Origin: UBA4416 sp964541155
GTDB taxonomy: Bacteria > Bacteroidota > Bacteroidia > B-17B0 > Aurantibacillaceae
Reading direction: 5' to 3'
Length of the DNA stretch: 64,000 nucleotides
NCBI GenBank assembly: GCA_964541155.1
Contig: CAZIPC010000007.1
Coordinates: 43,093 to 107,092 of the forward strand
Shown here: positions 1 to 8,087 of the stretch, piece after piece
How positions within the stretch are numbered: position 1 is the first letter of the stretch
How the letters are laid out: each line of letters starts with the position of its first letter
Made by a program: the position numbers and the translations under genes
Notes under the pieces: model-generated
What the model was told of the DNA's origin: nothing
The model's database searches: none
The model's input: the letters and a program-made list of their open reading frames with translations, nothing else

Positions 1-2
1 AT

Positions 3-791
3 GTTATTATTCAACATCCAGATACTATTTGTTCTGAAATAGATCGATTAATGTCGAAAACAAAAAATGGTACAATGATGCAAAAGTTATTAATTGCACA
101 TTTCTTGTTTACATATGAATCATCAAAATTAATGGGGTTTGATAAAATATTTGTTCATATGATTGACAAATACATTAGAGTAGGCTTAGCAAAAGATATA
201 TATGACGATAAGACAATAGAAAAAATAAAAGAACGTGGCGATATTTTAAAACCTTTATTATTAGGAAGTCAGGCTCCTGATTTATTTATGATTGATACTA
301 TATCTCATAAACAAATTGCAAAAATGGGCTTTGATACTGTGAAAACAAGCCAGGGAGCAACAAAATTATATTATGATAATATTCAAAATTTAGCACAAAT
401 TTTTTCACCTTTATATAGTGTAAAATCTGATTATCTGTTATTAGTATTTTGGGATGTTGACTGTGGACATTGCAAAACTGAAATCCCCAAACTATTAGAA
501 GAATATCATGCGTTAAAAAAAGAAGGGTATGATATAAAAGTATTTTGTGTTTATACTCAACAAGAATATGAGAAATGGCGAAAATATATTATTGAAAATA
601 AACTAGATTGGATTAATGTATATGACGGTGTTCATATCAATAACATTAAAGTAAAATATGACATTTATTCTACTCCTGTTATTTATGTATTAGATAAAAA
701 TAAAATGATTAAAGCTAAGCGCATAGGTACAGAGCAAGTAAAAGACATTGTTAAACAAATGGAGAAGGAATATAAATCAACTAAGAAATAA
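3..791 (+). CDS. Thioredoxin-like thiol-disulfide protein, 5' truncated by window edge
   Basis: The C-terminal half is a thioredoxin/TlpA-like fold with the redox motif CGHC, within FWDVDCGHCKTEIPKL, and a cis-proline-like STPVIYVLD segment. An AhpC/TSA-like start (LLGSQAPDLFMID) precedes it. The reading frame stays open from base 3, and the upstream residues (HPDTICSEIDRL) resemble the helical region that precedes the thioredoxin domain in Bacteroidota DUF5106/thioredoxin proteins. The ATG at base 51 is therefore probably internal and the real start, with any signal peptide, lies outside the window. The family usually acts in the periplasm in disulfide reduction or cytochrome maturation; the partner here is unknown. 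A hairpin terminator follows the stop codon. Confidence 0.8.
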   Translation, partial: VIIQHPDTICSEIDRLMSKTKNGTMMQKLLIAHFLFTYESSKLMGFDKIFVHMIDKYIRVGLAKDIYDDKTIEKIKERGDILKPLLLGSQAPDLFMIDTISHKQIAKMGFDTVKTSQGATKLYYDNIQNLAQIFSPLYSVKSDYLLLVFWDVDCGHCKTEIPKLLEEYHALKKEGYDIKVFCVYTQQEYEKWRKYIIENKLDWINVYDGVHINNIKVKYDIYSTPVIYVLDKNKMIKAKRIGTEQVKDIVKQMEKEYKSTKK

Positions 792-810
792 AGTTTTTTC
801 AATAGTTTTT

Positions 811-837
811 AAAGCCGCTGAAAAGCGGCTTTTTTTG
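811..837 (+). terminator. Rho-independent terminator after the thioredoxin-like gene
   Basis: Eight-base inverted repeat AAAGCCGC / GCGGCTTT around a short loop, followed by a run of T. It lies 20 bases after the stop codon of the upstream gene. The rest of the gap up to the convergent DUF3820 gene at 1017 is AT-rich and shows nothing else recognisable. Confidence 0.85.
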
Positions 838-1016
838 TTAGTTACTTAAATATAAACTTATTTTATAAATGATAATTATTGGCAGAAATTTAAAGTAATA
901 AATTATAGTTTCTATAGATTCTTTTTTTTCTGGATTACTTTTTAATTATATGATGTTAAATGTTGGTTTTTTAGATGTAAAGTAGCTGTTTATTTATAAA
1001 AAATTATTTATAAAAG

Positions 1017-1238
1017 TTAACGCTGTGATTTTTTTAATGGTTCTAGAAGGTACTCTAATCCATTAGATTTTATTTCATACATAGTAGCTAACATCATACC
1101 TAATTTTCCTTCAGGAAAACCTGCGCGTTGAAACCATTCTAAATACGAAACAGGTAAATTTGCTAAGACAATGCCTTTGTATTTTCCAAAAGGCATTGTT
1201 TGTTTAACTAGGTCTAATAAAATTTCAGAATCTTTCAA
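1017..1238 (-). CDS. DUF3820 family small protein
   Basis: A 73-residue protein with the DUF3820 signature: MPFGKYKG near residue 15, then LPVSYLEWF, GFPEGKLG and EIKSNGLEYLL. Family members are small cytosolic proteins of unknown biochemical role, sometimes called putative quorum-sensing-regulated virulence factor because of a Pseudomonas structure. It is the last gene of the minus-strand parA-parB-DUF5683-dapB-lepB run, starting 5 bases after the lepB stop, so co-transcription is likely. Family assignment is firm; function is unknown. Confidence 0.85.
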   Translation of the reverse strand: MKDSEILLDLVKQTMPFGKYKGIVLANLPVSYLEWFQRAGFPEGKLGMMLATMYEIKSNGLEYLLEPLKKSQR

Positions 1239-1243
1239 ATTGG

Positions 1244-3013
1244 TTATTTTTTCTTTTTTCTTTTATTCCAGTAATTATAGCCAAATGCTAGTAAGGCAAT
1301 AATTGCTACAGGTATTTTCCAAGATACTAAGCCATTTTCACCAACATAACACATAAAGCGTTCCCATCTAAATTTCCCTTCTTTAGAATTTTTGGTTAAA
1401 GAACTTAAAATAGAAGCTCCAGTAATAGGATTGTTTTTTTGGTCTTTCATACTGAACCAAACAAATACTGGTCTTCCAACAATATGATCAAATGGAACAA
1501 CACCCCAACTTCGGCTATCTGCAGAGTTATGACGATTGTCTCCCATCATCCAATAATAACCTTGTTTAAAAGTGTAAGATGTAATTGGTTTACCATCATA
1601 CAATACTTGAGCGCCAGATTTTGTAATTTGATGTATCCCGTTATCATATGTGCTTAATATTTTTTCGTATAAACAAATATTGCTAGTATCTATTTTAATT
1701 GTCATTCCTGCAGATGGTAAAATTATTGGTCCAAAGTTATCGTTATTCCAAGCATAGCTTTTATTATGAGGGAAGATACGAGGATCTCTAATTCCTTTTG
1801 CTTTTATCTCTTTGTTAACAGATATGACACCTGCTAATTGTTTTATTTGATTTGCAATATCAACAGGCATGTTGATATTATAGTAGGCTGTATCATTTTT
1901 ACTTAAACTATCAATTTTAGAGGCTTCTGTGACATAAATATCAAATTGTTCTAATAACTCATAGTTTGATAAAACGATTTCTCTTGTTTTACTTTGAGTG
2001 TTTTCGCCAAACAAATTTCCTTTAGTTTTAACGATATAATGGTGTTGTGCATGCTCAGGCATGTTTTGTTTTTTATCATTTATAAAAATTTCTCCATCTT
2101 TTATTTCTAATTTGTCACCAGCAATTGCTACACATCGTTTTACGTAATGTTCTCGTTTATCAACTGGTCTTCCTGTTATGGCTCCAAATGGCTTGTCGGA
2201 GCTATTTATATAATTCCAAGCTTGTTGTTGATAGGTATCATCTGTATTTTTTCCTCCATCATCCTGCTTAATACTTGAGGCAATTTCTCTTACTAATTGA
2301 TAGTAACTCATGTTTTGCATGCCTAATGCCACTGTATCTCCGTCTGGATAATTGAATACAATGATTTCGCCATTTTTTGGTTTTGAGTATCCAGGTAATC
2401 TTAAATAAGGAATTTTTATCCATTCTAAATAAGATTTAGTATTTTCTGAAAATGGTAATGTGTGATGTGCAAACGGAAAAGCTATTGGTGTTTGGGGAAC
2501 TTTTGCTCCATAACATACCTTGTTTACAAATAAAAAGTCCCCCACCATTAAAGATTTTTCTAATGATGAAGTTGGAATTGTAAATGCTTCTAAAAAAAAT
2601 CCTCTAATGATAGATGCCGCAACTACTGCAAATATAATAGGGTCTGCCCAATTTTTAATAAAGGATGATTCGGTTTTAATATCTGTTACACCAAAAAACT
2701 TAATTTCTTTATTAAATCCTAGGTAGGCAAAATACAAATAAGGCATTAATGTGGCAGTAATTAAATCATTAGTCATTCGTTTTTTAAATGCTCTAGCCAA
2801 ATGAAAACCATATACGCCAAACATAATTAAATTAACACCTGGAACAATCATTATAAATGCCCACCATTTTGGTCGATTAATAATTGTGCCAACTATCCAA
2901 AAATTATAGATAGGTATTAAGGCTTTCCAGCCTGGTAATCCAGCTTTTTCAAATATTTTATATAAACCTATAAATGAAATTAAAACCAGTATTAAAAAAA
3001 TAATATTTCCCAT
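1244..3013 (-). CDS. lepB: Signal peptidase I, Bacteroidota long form with N-terminal membrane domain
   Basis: Cleaves signal peptides from exported proteins at the outer face of the inner membrane. Residues 1-105 form a hydrophobic domain with the GWKALIPIYN motif of DUF5684-like membrane proteins. The S26 peptidase domain starts near residue 125: the nucleophile motif FTIPTSSLEKSL places Ser150, the general base lies in YVKRCVAIAGD (Lys292), and box E is MMGDNRHNSADSRSWG (about 489-504). A C-terminal membrane helix lies at about 565-582. At 589 residues it is much longer than the roughly 325 residues of E. coli LepB. The extra length is the N-terminal domain and a large insert (about 305-460), as is usual in this phylum. 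It sits 35 bases downstream of dapB. Confidence 0.95.
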   Translation of the reverse strand: MGNIIFLILVLISFIGLYKIFEKAGLPGWKALIPIYNFWIVGTIINRPKWWAFIMIVPGVNLIMFGVYGFHLARAFKKRMTNDLITATLMPYLYFAYLGFNKEIKFFGVTDIKTESSFIKNWADPIIFAVVAASIIRGFFLEAFTIPTSSLEKSLMVGDFLFVNKVCYGAKVPQTPIAFPFAHHTLPFSENTKSYLEWIKIPYLRLPGYSKPKNGEIIVFNYPDGDTVALGMQNMSYYQLVREIASSIKQDDGGKNTDDTYQQQAWNYINSSDKPFGAITGRPVDKREHYVKRCVAIAGDKLEIKDGEIFINDKKQNMPEHAQHHYIVKTKGNLFGENTQSKTREIVLSNYELLEQFDIYVTEASKIDSLSKNDTAYYNINMPVDIANQIKQLAGVISVNKEIKAKGIRDPRIFPHNKSYAWNNDNFGPIILPSAGMTIKIDTSNICLYEKILSTYDNGIHQITKSGAQVLYDGKPITSYTFKQGYYWMMGDNRHNSADSRSWGVVPFDHIVGRPVFVWFSMKDQKNNPITGASILSSLTKNSKEGKFRWERFMCYVGENGLVSWKIPVAIIALLAFGYNYWNKRKKKK

Positions 3014-3048
3014 ATTGTTGTATTCTATATTTTAAATTTTTTTGTCAA

Positions 3049-3756
3049 TTAAATTAAATCATTCATTGTAAATATACCTTTTTTACCTTTAAGAAATTCG
3101 GCAGCAATTACAGCTCCTAAAGCAAATCCTTTTCTATTGTGAGCTTTATGCATAATTTCAATATCATCTATTGTAGAAGTATATTTAACAATGTGAGTAC
3201 CTGGCACTTCTCCTTCTCTTACATCTTTAATAAATAATGTTTCAGCTTTTCTATCATTAATACTCCAGTTTTTTTTGCGTTCAATTTTTTCAATTATCTG
3301 GTTAGCTAATGAAATAGCTGTTCCACTGGGTTTATCCATCTTATGAATATGATGAATTTCTTCCATCTCAATATCATATGAATGGTATTTATTCATTAAT
3401 TCAGCTAAATAGGTATTTACTTTAAAAAATAAGTTAACTCCTAAACTAAAATTAGTTGCATGAAACAAAGTGCCATTTTTTTTTACACATTCATTTTCAA
3501 TTTCTTTAAAAGAATCATACCAGCCTGTTGTGCCTATAACTATAGGTATATTTACATCAAGACATTTGATAATATTTGATATTACACTGTGTGGTGTACT
3601 AAATTCAATTGCTACGTCGGCTTTTAGTAAATCTTCTTGAGATAAAGTTGATGCATTTTCTTTATCAACTTTTAAAACAATTGTATGACCTCTTTGTATG
3701 GCAATAGATTCTATCTCTTTACCCATTTTACCATATCCTAATAAGCAAATGTTCAT
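3049..3756 (-). CDS. dapB: 4-hydroxy-tetrahydrodipicolinate reductase
   Basis: Reduces 4-hydroxy-tetrahydrodipicolinate with NAD(P)H in the diaminopimelate/lysine pathway, in the cytosol. Visible motifs are the nucleotide-binding GYGKMGK at residues 7-13, EFSTP, GTTGW and the substrate/catalytic motif EIHHIHKMDKPSGTA. The length (235 residues) is normal. It starts 1 base after the stop of the DUF5683 gene and is followed by lepB, so it belongs to the par-lep operon. Other lysine pathway genes (lysC, lysA) lie separately at 37-39 kb. Confidence 0.96.
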   Translation of the reverse strand: MNICLLGYGKMGKEIESIAIQRGHTIVLKVDKENASTLSQEDLLKADVAIEFSTPHSVISNIIKCLDVNIPIVIGTTGWYDSFKEIENECVKKNGTLFHATNFSLGVNLFFKVNTYLAELMNKYHSYDIEMEEIHHIHKMDKPSGTAISLANQIIEKIERKKNWSINDRKAETLFIKDVREGEVPGTHIVKYTSTIDDIEIMHKAHNRKGFALGAVIAAEFLKGKKGIFTMNDLI

Positions 3757-3757
3757 A

Positions 3758-4342
3758 TTATTTAAACTTTAATTTTAAAGTTAATCCTGTTTGTAGGGTG
3801 TTATTATAATCAATATTCGAATAAGGGTTAAGTTGTAAGCTTAAATCGTCGCTTACATCAAATGTTTTCAAATGTGCGTCAACATTTGCATCAATAATAT
3901 TTAATAAATAAACAAAAGCTCCAGCCATAATTGCCATATCTCTATACTTTCTATAGTATCGTTTTTGAGTAATGAGTTGCTCACTTGTATAGGAGGTTGA
4001 ATTGGTTGTATTTATATCATTGTCGTAAATAGCTCTTAAATTATTACTGTAATACATGTATTTTTTTTGATTATTAATTCCCCAATAAACAATTCCACCA
4101 ATAGCTGCATATATAATAGGAGGTTTCCAATATTTGTGATTGTATATTTGCCCTAATCCCGGAAAACAAGCACTCTTTATAGTTGCTTTTCTGGCACTAT
4201 TATATATTGCTTTTTTTGTGGCTTGATTAGCCAAAATGGAATCTTTAATAGTTACATGTTGTAAAGAATCTACTGATTGTGCTTGAGCAAAAATGCTGAA
4301 ACAAATACACGATACTATTAAATATGAGAATAAAAATTTCAC
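3758..4342 (-). CDS. DUF5683 family exported/membrane protein
   Basis: Recognised by the DUF5683 core ACFPGLGQIYNHKYWK followed by a hydrophobic segment (PIIYAAIGGIVYWGI) and a second hydrophobic stretch near AIMAGAFVYLLNII. I prefer the GTG at 4342 over the upstream GTG at 4360: it gives MKFLFSYLIVSCICFSIFAQAQ, a clean signal peptide, and frees the intergenic hairpin at 4357-4390. The function of the family is unknown. Its place between parB and dapB-lepB is a recurrent arrangement in Bacteroidota and suggests an envelope or cell-cycle role, which is inference only. Confidence 0.85.
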   Translation of the reverse strand: MKFLFSYLIVSCICFSIFAQAQSVDSLQHVTIKDSILANQATKKAIYNSARKATIKSACFPGLGQIYNHKYWKPPIIYAAIGGIVYWGINNQKKYMYYSNNLRAIYDNDINTTNSTSYTSEQLITQKRYYRKYRDMAIMAGAFVYLLNIIDANVDAHLKTFDVSDDLSLQLNPYSNIDYNNTLQTGLTLKLKFK

Positions 4343-4356
4343 CCAATCAAATATAA

Positions 4357-4390
4357 TCACAAGATATAACTTATAGCTTATATCTTGTGA
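4357..4390. other. Perfect 13-bp inverted repeat between parB and DUF5683
   Basis: TCACAAGATATAA (4357-4369) is perfectly complementary to TTATATCTTGTGA (4378-4390) with an 8-base loop. In the minus-strand transcript this forms a strong stem-loop between the parB stop and the DUF5683 start. No T-run follows in that direction, so it does not look like a standard terminator. It could be an RNA processing or stability element, or a protein-binding palindrome. Confidence 0.6.
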
Positions 4391-4401
4391 TTTAAGCTTA
4401 G

Positions 4402-5298
4402 TTAATTTATGTCAAAAAATGATAGGATGTGTTCTAATTCAGTGTCATTACTAAAATTTAACGAAATACTACCGGCGCCTTTTGCATTTCTTTTAAAGTC
4501 AAAAGACTGATTAAATATTTTCTCTAATTTTTTTGTGATTTGTTTGTCTTCAATACTTAAAGGTTTTTCTACACGAGATGTTTTAGGTTTAAATTGTAAT
4601 TTTTCTCCTCGCGCTAATTCTTCTACTTGGCGAACTGATAATTCGTTTTCAACTGCCATCGCAAAAATAGCTAGTTGTTTATCTTCATTCTCTATGCTTA
4701 ATAATGCGCGAGCGTGTCCCATCGAAATATCCCTGTCTCTTACTGCTTTTTGTATAACAGCTGGTAGTTTTAATAAGCGTAAAAAATTGGTAACCGTACT
4801 ACGTTGTTTATTTACTTTTTCGCTCAATTGTTCTTGTGTAATATTGCATTCATCTATTAAACGTTTGTAACTTAAAGAAACTTCTATAGGGTCTAAATCT
4901 TCACGTTGAATGTTTTCGATTAATCCCATTTCAAGCATAGCCTGGTCATTTGCTACCCTAATGTACGCTGGTATTTCGGTAATTTCTGCTAATTGAGATG
5001 CTCTAAATCTTCGTTCGCCAGAGATTAGTTGGTATTTATCATAACCTAATTTTCTTACAGTAATAGGTTGTATAATACCATGCTGTTTTATTGATTCTGA
5101 TAATTCTTGTAAAGCAATTTCTTCAAAATTAGTACGAGGTTGAAACGGGTTAGTTTCAATATCCTTTATTTTTATTATAGCTATAGAACCAACAACAGGA
5201 GTGCTATCGCCAGTTTGTTTTGTTGTGATATCTGTTTTAGCATTTTCTAGTAGTGCACTTAATCCTCTTCCTAATGCTTGTTTTTTATTATTACTCAT
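4402..5298 (-). CDS. parB: ParB/Spo0J chromosome-partitioning protein
   Basis: Site-specific DNA-binding CTPase-family protein that loads on parS and works with ParA in chromosome segregation. The N-terminus carries ALGRGLSALL; the ParB nuclease-like domain holds NPFQPRTNF and GERRFRASQLA; a helix-turn-helix region (EQLSEKVNKQRSTVTNFLRLL) follows, with a C-terminal dimerisation segment. At 298 residues it is typical. It starts 10 bases after the parA stop, as a standard parAB pair. I saw no convincing parS palindrome in the window. Confidence 0.96.
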   Translation of the reverse strand: MSNNKKQALGRGLSALLENAKTDITTKQTGDSTPVVGSIAIIKIKDIETNPFQPRTNFEEIALQELSESIKQHGIIQPITVRKLGYDKYQLISGERRFRASQLAEITEIPAYIRVANDQAMLEMGLIENIQREDLDPIEVSLSYKRLIDECNITQEQLSEKVNKQRSTVTNFLRLLKLPAVIQKAVRDRDISMGHARALLSIENEDKQLAIFAMAVENELSVRQVEELARGEKLQFKPKTSRVEKPLSIEDKQITKKLEKIFNQSFDFKRNAKGAGSISLNFSNDTELEHILSFFDIN

Positions 5299-5308
5299 TT
5301 TATTAAAA

Positions 5309-6142
5309 TTATCCTTCGTTAAATTCTGATTCTTCTTGTGTAAATGTTATTGTTCTATTTTCATCGCTAATTTTTGTTAATCCATTACGTTGTAAAATTT
5401 CGCGAGCTAAGTTTAAATAATTAACAGATCCTTTTCCTACAGCATCATGCATTATAATTGTTTTGCCATGACTTGGAGCTTCTGCTAGTTTTGTATTGCG
5501 CTGAACAATTGTATTAAATACCATATTTTGGAAATGCATTTTAACTTCTTCAACTACTTGATTTGCTAGTTTTAAGCGTGGATCATACATAGTTAATAAA
5601 ACGCCTTCTATATCTAATTCTGTGTTGATGTGTGCTTGTACTAATTTTATAGTTTGTAATAATTTTCCCATTCCCTCTAAGGCGAAGTATTCACATTGTA
5701 CAGGTATAATAACACTGTCAGATGCTGCTAAAGAGTTTATAACTGTTAATCCTAATGAAGGGCAGCAGTCAATAATAATAAAATCATAATCATCTTTTAT
5801 TTTAGATAATGCTGCTTTCATCATATAATCTCTGTTTGGAAGATTTACAATTTCGAGTTCTATAGCAACTAGATCAGTATTAGTTGGTAATAGGTATAAG
5901 TTTGGAGTTTCTGTTTCTAAAATAACCTCTTTTGGATGCTTACTGTCAATTATACACTCATATAATCCAGATTTTACATCTTTTGGCTCTATACCAACTC
6001 CAGATGTAGCATTTGCTTGAGGGTCTGCATCTACTAATAACGTTTTATATTCTAAAACGGCTAATGAGGCAGCTAAATTAATTGCTGATGTTGTTTTACC
6101 AACTCCACCTTTTTGATTTGCTATTGCTATTATTTTTCCCAT
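5309..6142 (-). CDS. parA: ParA/Soj chromosome-partitioning ATPase
   Basis: Deviant Walker-A ATPase that positions origin regions together with ParB. The motif KGGVGKTTSAINLAASLA lies at about residues 10-27, the Walker A' motif is VDADPQANAT, and IIDCCPSLG is the Walker B. Of 277 residues, the last 20 or so extend past the core. It starts 4 bases after the upstream hydrolase stop and precedes parB, indicating one transcription unit. Confidence 0.96.
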   Translation of the reverse strand: MGKIIAIANQKGGVGKTTSAINLAASLAVLEYKTLLVDADPQANATSGVGIEPKDVKSGLYECIIDSKHPKEVILETETPNLYLLPTNTDLVAIELEIVNLPNRDYMMKAALSKIKDDYDFIIIDCCPSLGLTVINSLAASDSVIIPVQCEYFALEGMGKLLQTIKLVQAHINTELDIEGVLLTMYDPRLKLANQVVEEVKMHFQNMVFNTIVQRNTKLAEAPSHGKTIIMHDAVGKGSVNYLNLAREILQRNGLTKISDENRTITFTQEESEFNEG

Positions 6143-6146
6143 GTTA

Positions 6147-6830
6147 TTATTTAATGATAGTTTCTCCTATTTCTAGAAGGGTTAATTTTTTTCCTTGTAT
6201 ACTAAATTTATGAGTAGCTTCCTGTTTATCAATTTTTATATAGCCAAAAGTATCGTAATGCATTCCTATAATGTCAGAACAGTTGATGAAATCTTTACTA
6301 CAAATAATAGCATTATCTATTCCCATTGTAAAGTTATCTCCAATGGGTAAAAAGGCAAAATCAATTTTACGATAGTTGCCTATTAATTTCATGTCATATG
6401 TTAGTGCGGTATCTCCAGCATAATAAAAGTTTTTATCATTACTTTCTATTACAAATCCCATAGGATTACCCCCATAAGTACCATCTGGCAAGCTGCTGCT
6501 ATGCTCAGCTTTAACACATTTTACGGATCCGAAATCAAAAACTTTTTTTCCTCCTGTATTCATCGGATGAGTATTTTTAATTCCTTTTTGCTTTATCCAA
6601 TCAATAATTTCCCAATTTGCAATAACTAAAGCGTTGGTGTTTTGTGCTATTGATATTGCATCCGCAATATGATCTTCATGGCCGTGAGAAATTAAAATAT
6701 AATCAGCTTTTATGGTTTTAATATCAATATCTTTTGCTAATTCGTTTGGAGAAATAAATGGATCAAACAATAAGTGTTTACCATTGATTTCAATACCAAA
6801 ACAAGAATGACCGTAATATGTTATATTCAT
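6147..6830 (-). CDS. UPF0173-type metal-dependent hydrolase (metallo-beta-lactamase fold)
   Basis: The N-terminus MNITYYGHSCFGIEI and the metal-binding motif ISHGHEDHIADAI identify an UlaG/UPF0173-like metallo-beta-lactamase-fold hydrolase. Other ligands are probably in KAEHSSSLPDG, YYAGDTALTYDMK and IGMHYDTFG. It is cytosolic with no signal peptide; the substrate is unknown. It is the first gene of the minus-strand parAB-lepB operon, 4 bases before parA, so its promoter probably lies in the 119-base gap before 6950. In that gap I see only AT-rich sequence without a clear motif. Confidence 0.9.
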   Translation of the reverse strand: MNITYYGHSCFGIEINGKHLLFDPFISPNELAKDIDIKTIKADYILISHGHEDHIADAISIAQNTNALVIANWEIIDWIKQKGIKNTHPMNTGGKKVFDFGSVKCVKAEHSSSLPDGTYGGNPMGFVIESNDKNFYYAGDTALTYDMKLIGNYRKIDFAFLPIGDNFTMGIDNAIICSKDFINCSDIIGMHYDTFGYIKIDKQEATHKFSIQGKKLTLLEIGETIIK

Positions 6831-6949
6831 CGTAAAAAATCAAAAATCTCACAAAATTGTATTCAGTAAATTTAAACTATTTAAGGGTTTTATGTGTTTT
6901 TAGTTTTTAACACTTAAATTCATAACTTCATAAAAATGTTAATAATATA

Positions 6950-7477
6950 ATGGGTTCAGTCACAATCATATCAGCTACTAATAGATTAGACAGTAATACA
7001 GAAAAAGTTGCAAATTATTATGCTTCTGCTTTACAAAAAAAAGGAATTATTACTAATCTGTTTAGTTTAAAAAATCTACCTGCTACTATTTTACATACTG
7101 ATTTATACAGCCAACGTTCGATTGATTTTCAAAAAATTATTGACACCTATGTAATGAATCAAACAAAATTTATTTTTGTAGTACCCGAGTATAATGGCAG
7201 TTTTCCAGGCATTTTGAAAGTATTTTTAGATGCCGTTCCTCCAAAAGCATGGGCAGAAAATAAAGCATGTTTAGTAGGTATATCTACTGGTAGAGCTGGA
7301 AATTTGAGAGGAATGGAACATTTAACCAATATTTTAAATTATCTAAAAGTTAATGTGTATCATAATAAATTGCCAATCAGTAAAGTAGATACTTTATTGG
7401 ATAATAATGGTAATTTGATTGATTTAGACACGTTAAATGTGATAAACATGCAGTTAGAAGGTTTTTTAACTTTTTAA
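6950..7477 (+). CDS. NADPH-dependent FMN reductase family protein
   Basis: A 175-residue flavodoxin-like protein. The phosphate-binding loop is SATNRLDSNTEKVA near the N-terminus, and VVPEYNGSFPGILKVFLD is the flavin-binding PEYNxSxP motif of the NADPH:FMN/azoreductase family. It would reduce FMN or quinones in the cytosol. It stands alone, divergent from the par operon and convergent with rnhA (11 bases between stops). Confidence 0.9.
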   Translation: MGSVTIISATNRLDSNTEKVANYYASALQKKGIITNLFSLKNLPATILHTDLYSQRSIDFQKIIDTYVMNQTKFIFVVPEYNGSFPGILKVFLDAVPPKAWAENKACLVGISTGRAGNLRGMEHLTNILNYLKVNVYHNKLPISKVDTLLDNNGNLIDLDTLNVINMQLEGFLTF

Positions 7478-7488
7478 AATTAAATCAT

Positions 7489-7956
7489 TTACTTTTTAGA
7501 AAGTTCATAACCTTCATCAATTAATAAGTGTTTGCTTTTGCTTGCTGCTACGGCCAATTCATCACATCTGTTATTCTCCTTGTTAGATGCATGCCCTTTT
7601 ACCCAAATAAATTTTATAGTATGTTTTTTAGCAATTTCTAGAAAGCGTTTCCATAAATCTGGATTTGCTTTATCCTTAAATCCTTTTTTTTCCCATCCGT
7701 ATACCCATCCTAGGTTAATTGAATCTATTACATATTTAGAGTCAGAGTATACCACCACATCAGAGTTTTCTTTTTTTAAAGTCTCTAAAGCTATAATAAT
7801 TGCAATTAATTCCATTCTATTGTTGGTTGTTAATCTAAATCCATATGCTAGTTCTTTACGTTGTTCTTTGTATTTCAAAACAATTCCTAGGCCACCAGGA
7901 CCAGGGTTTCCACTACAAGCCCCGTCCGTATATATCTCAATAATATTAGTATTCAT
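7489..7956 (-). CDS. rnhA: Ribonuclease HI
   Basis: Degrades the RNA strand of RNA-DNA hybrids (R-loops, Okazaki primers). The catalytic acidic residues are visible: Asp11 in YTDGACSGNPGPGG, Glu49 in NRMEL, Asp72 in YSDSKYVI and Asp132 in NNRCDELA, with His122 in KGHASN. The length (155) equals that of E. coli RNase HI and it has no N-terminal hybrid-binding domain. It is monocistronic, convergent with the flavin reductase. Confidence 0.97.
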   Translation of the reverse strand: MNTNIIEIYTDGACSGNPGPGGLGIVLKYKEQRKELAYGFRLTTNNRMELIAIIIALETLKKENSDVVVYSDSKYVIDSINLGWVYGWEKKGFKDKANPDLWKRFLEIAKKHTIKFIWVKGHASNKENNRCDELAVAASKSKHLLIDEGYELSKK

Positions 7957-8087
7957 TACTGCTCAAATATAAGTTTAATCAAACAAAAAATCGAAATTTG
8001 TTTAACTCATTTTGACGAAAATAGTTTAAAAAATACGAACTAAATGCACAATTTTTAATATATTTAAAACCTATATCAAATCAAGCT

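Noticed and set aside
4348..4355. TATATTTG on the minus strand, a perfect match to the -7 promoter consensus before the DUF5683 gene
   Set aside because: It would start transcription at or inside the preferred start codon at 4342. In such AT-rich sequence one match without a -33 box is expected by chance, and the gene lies inside an operon.
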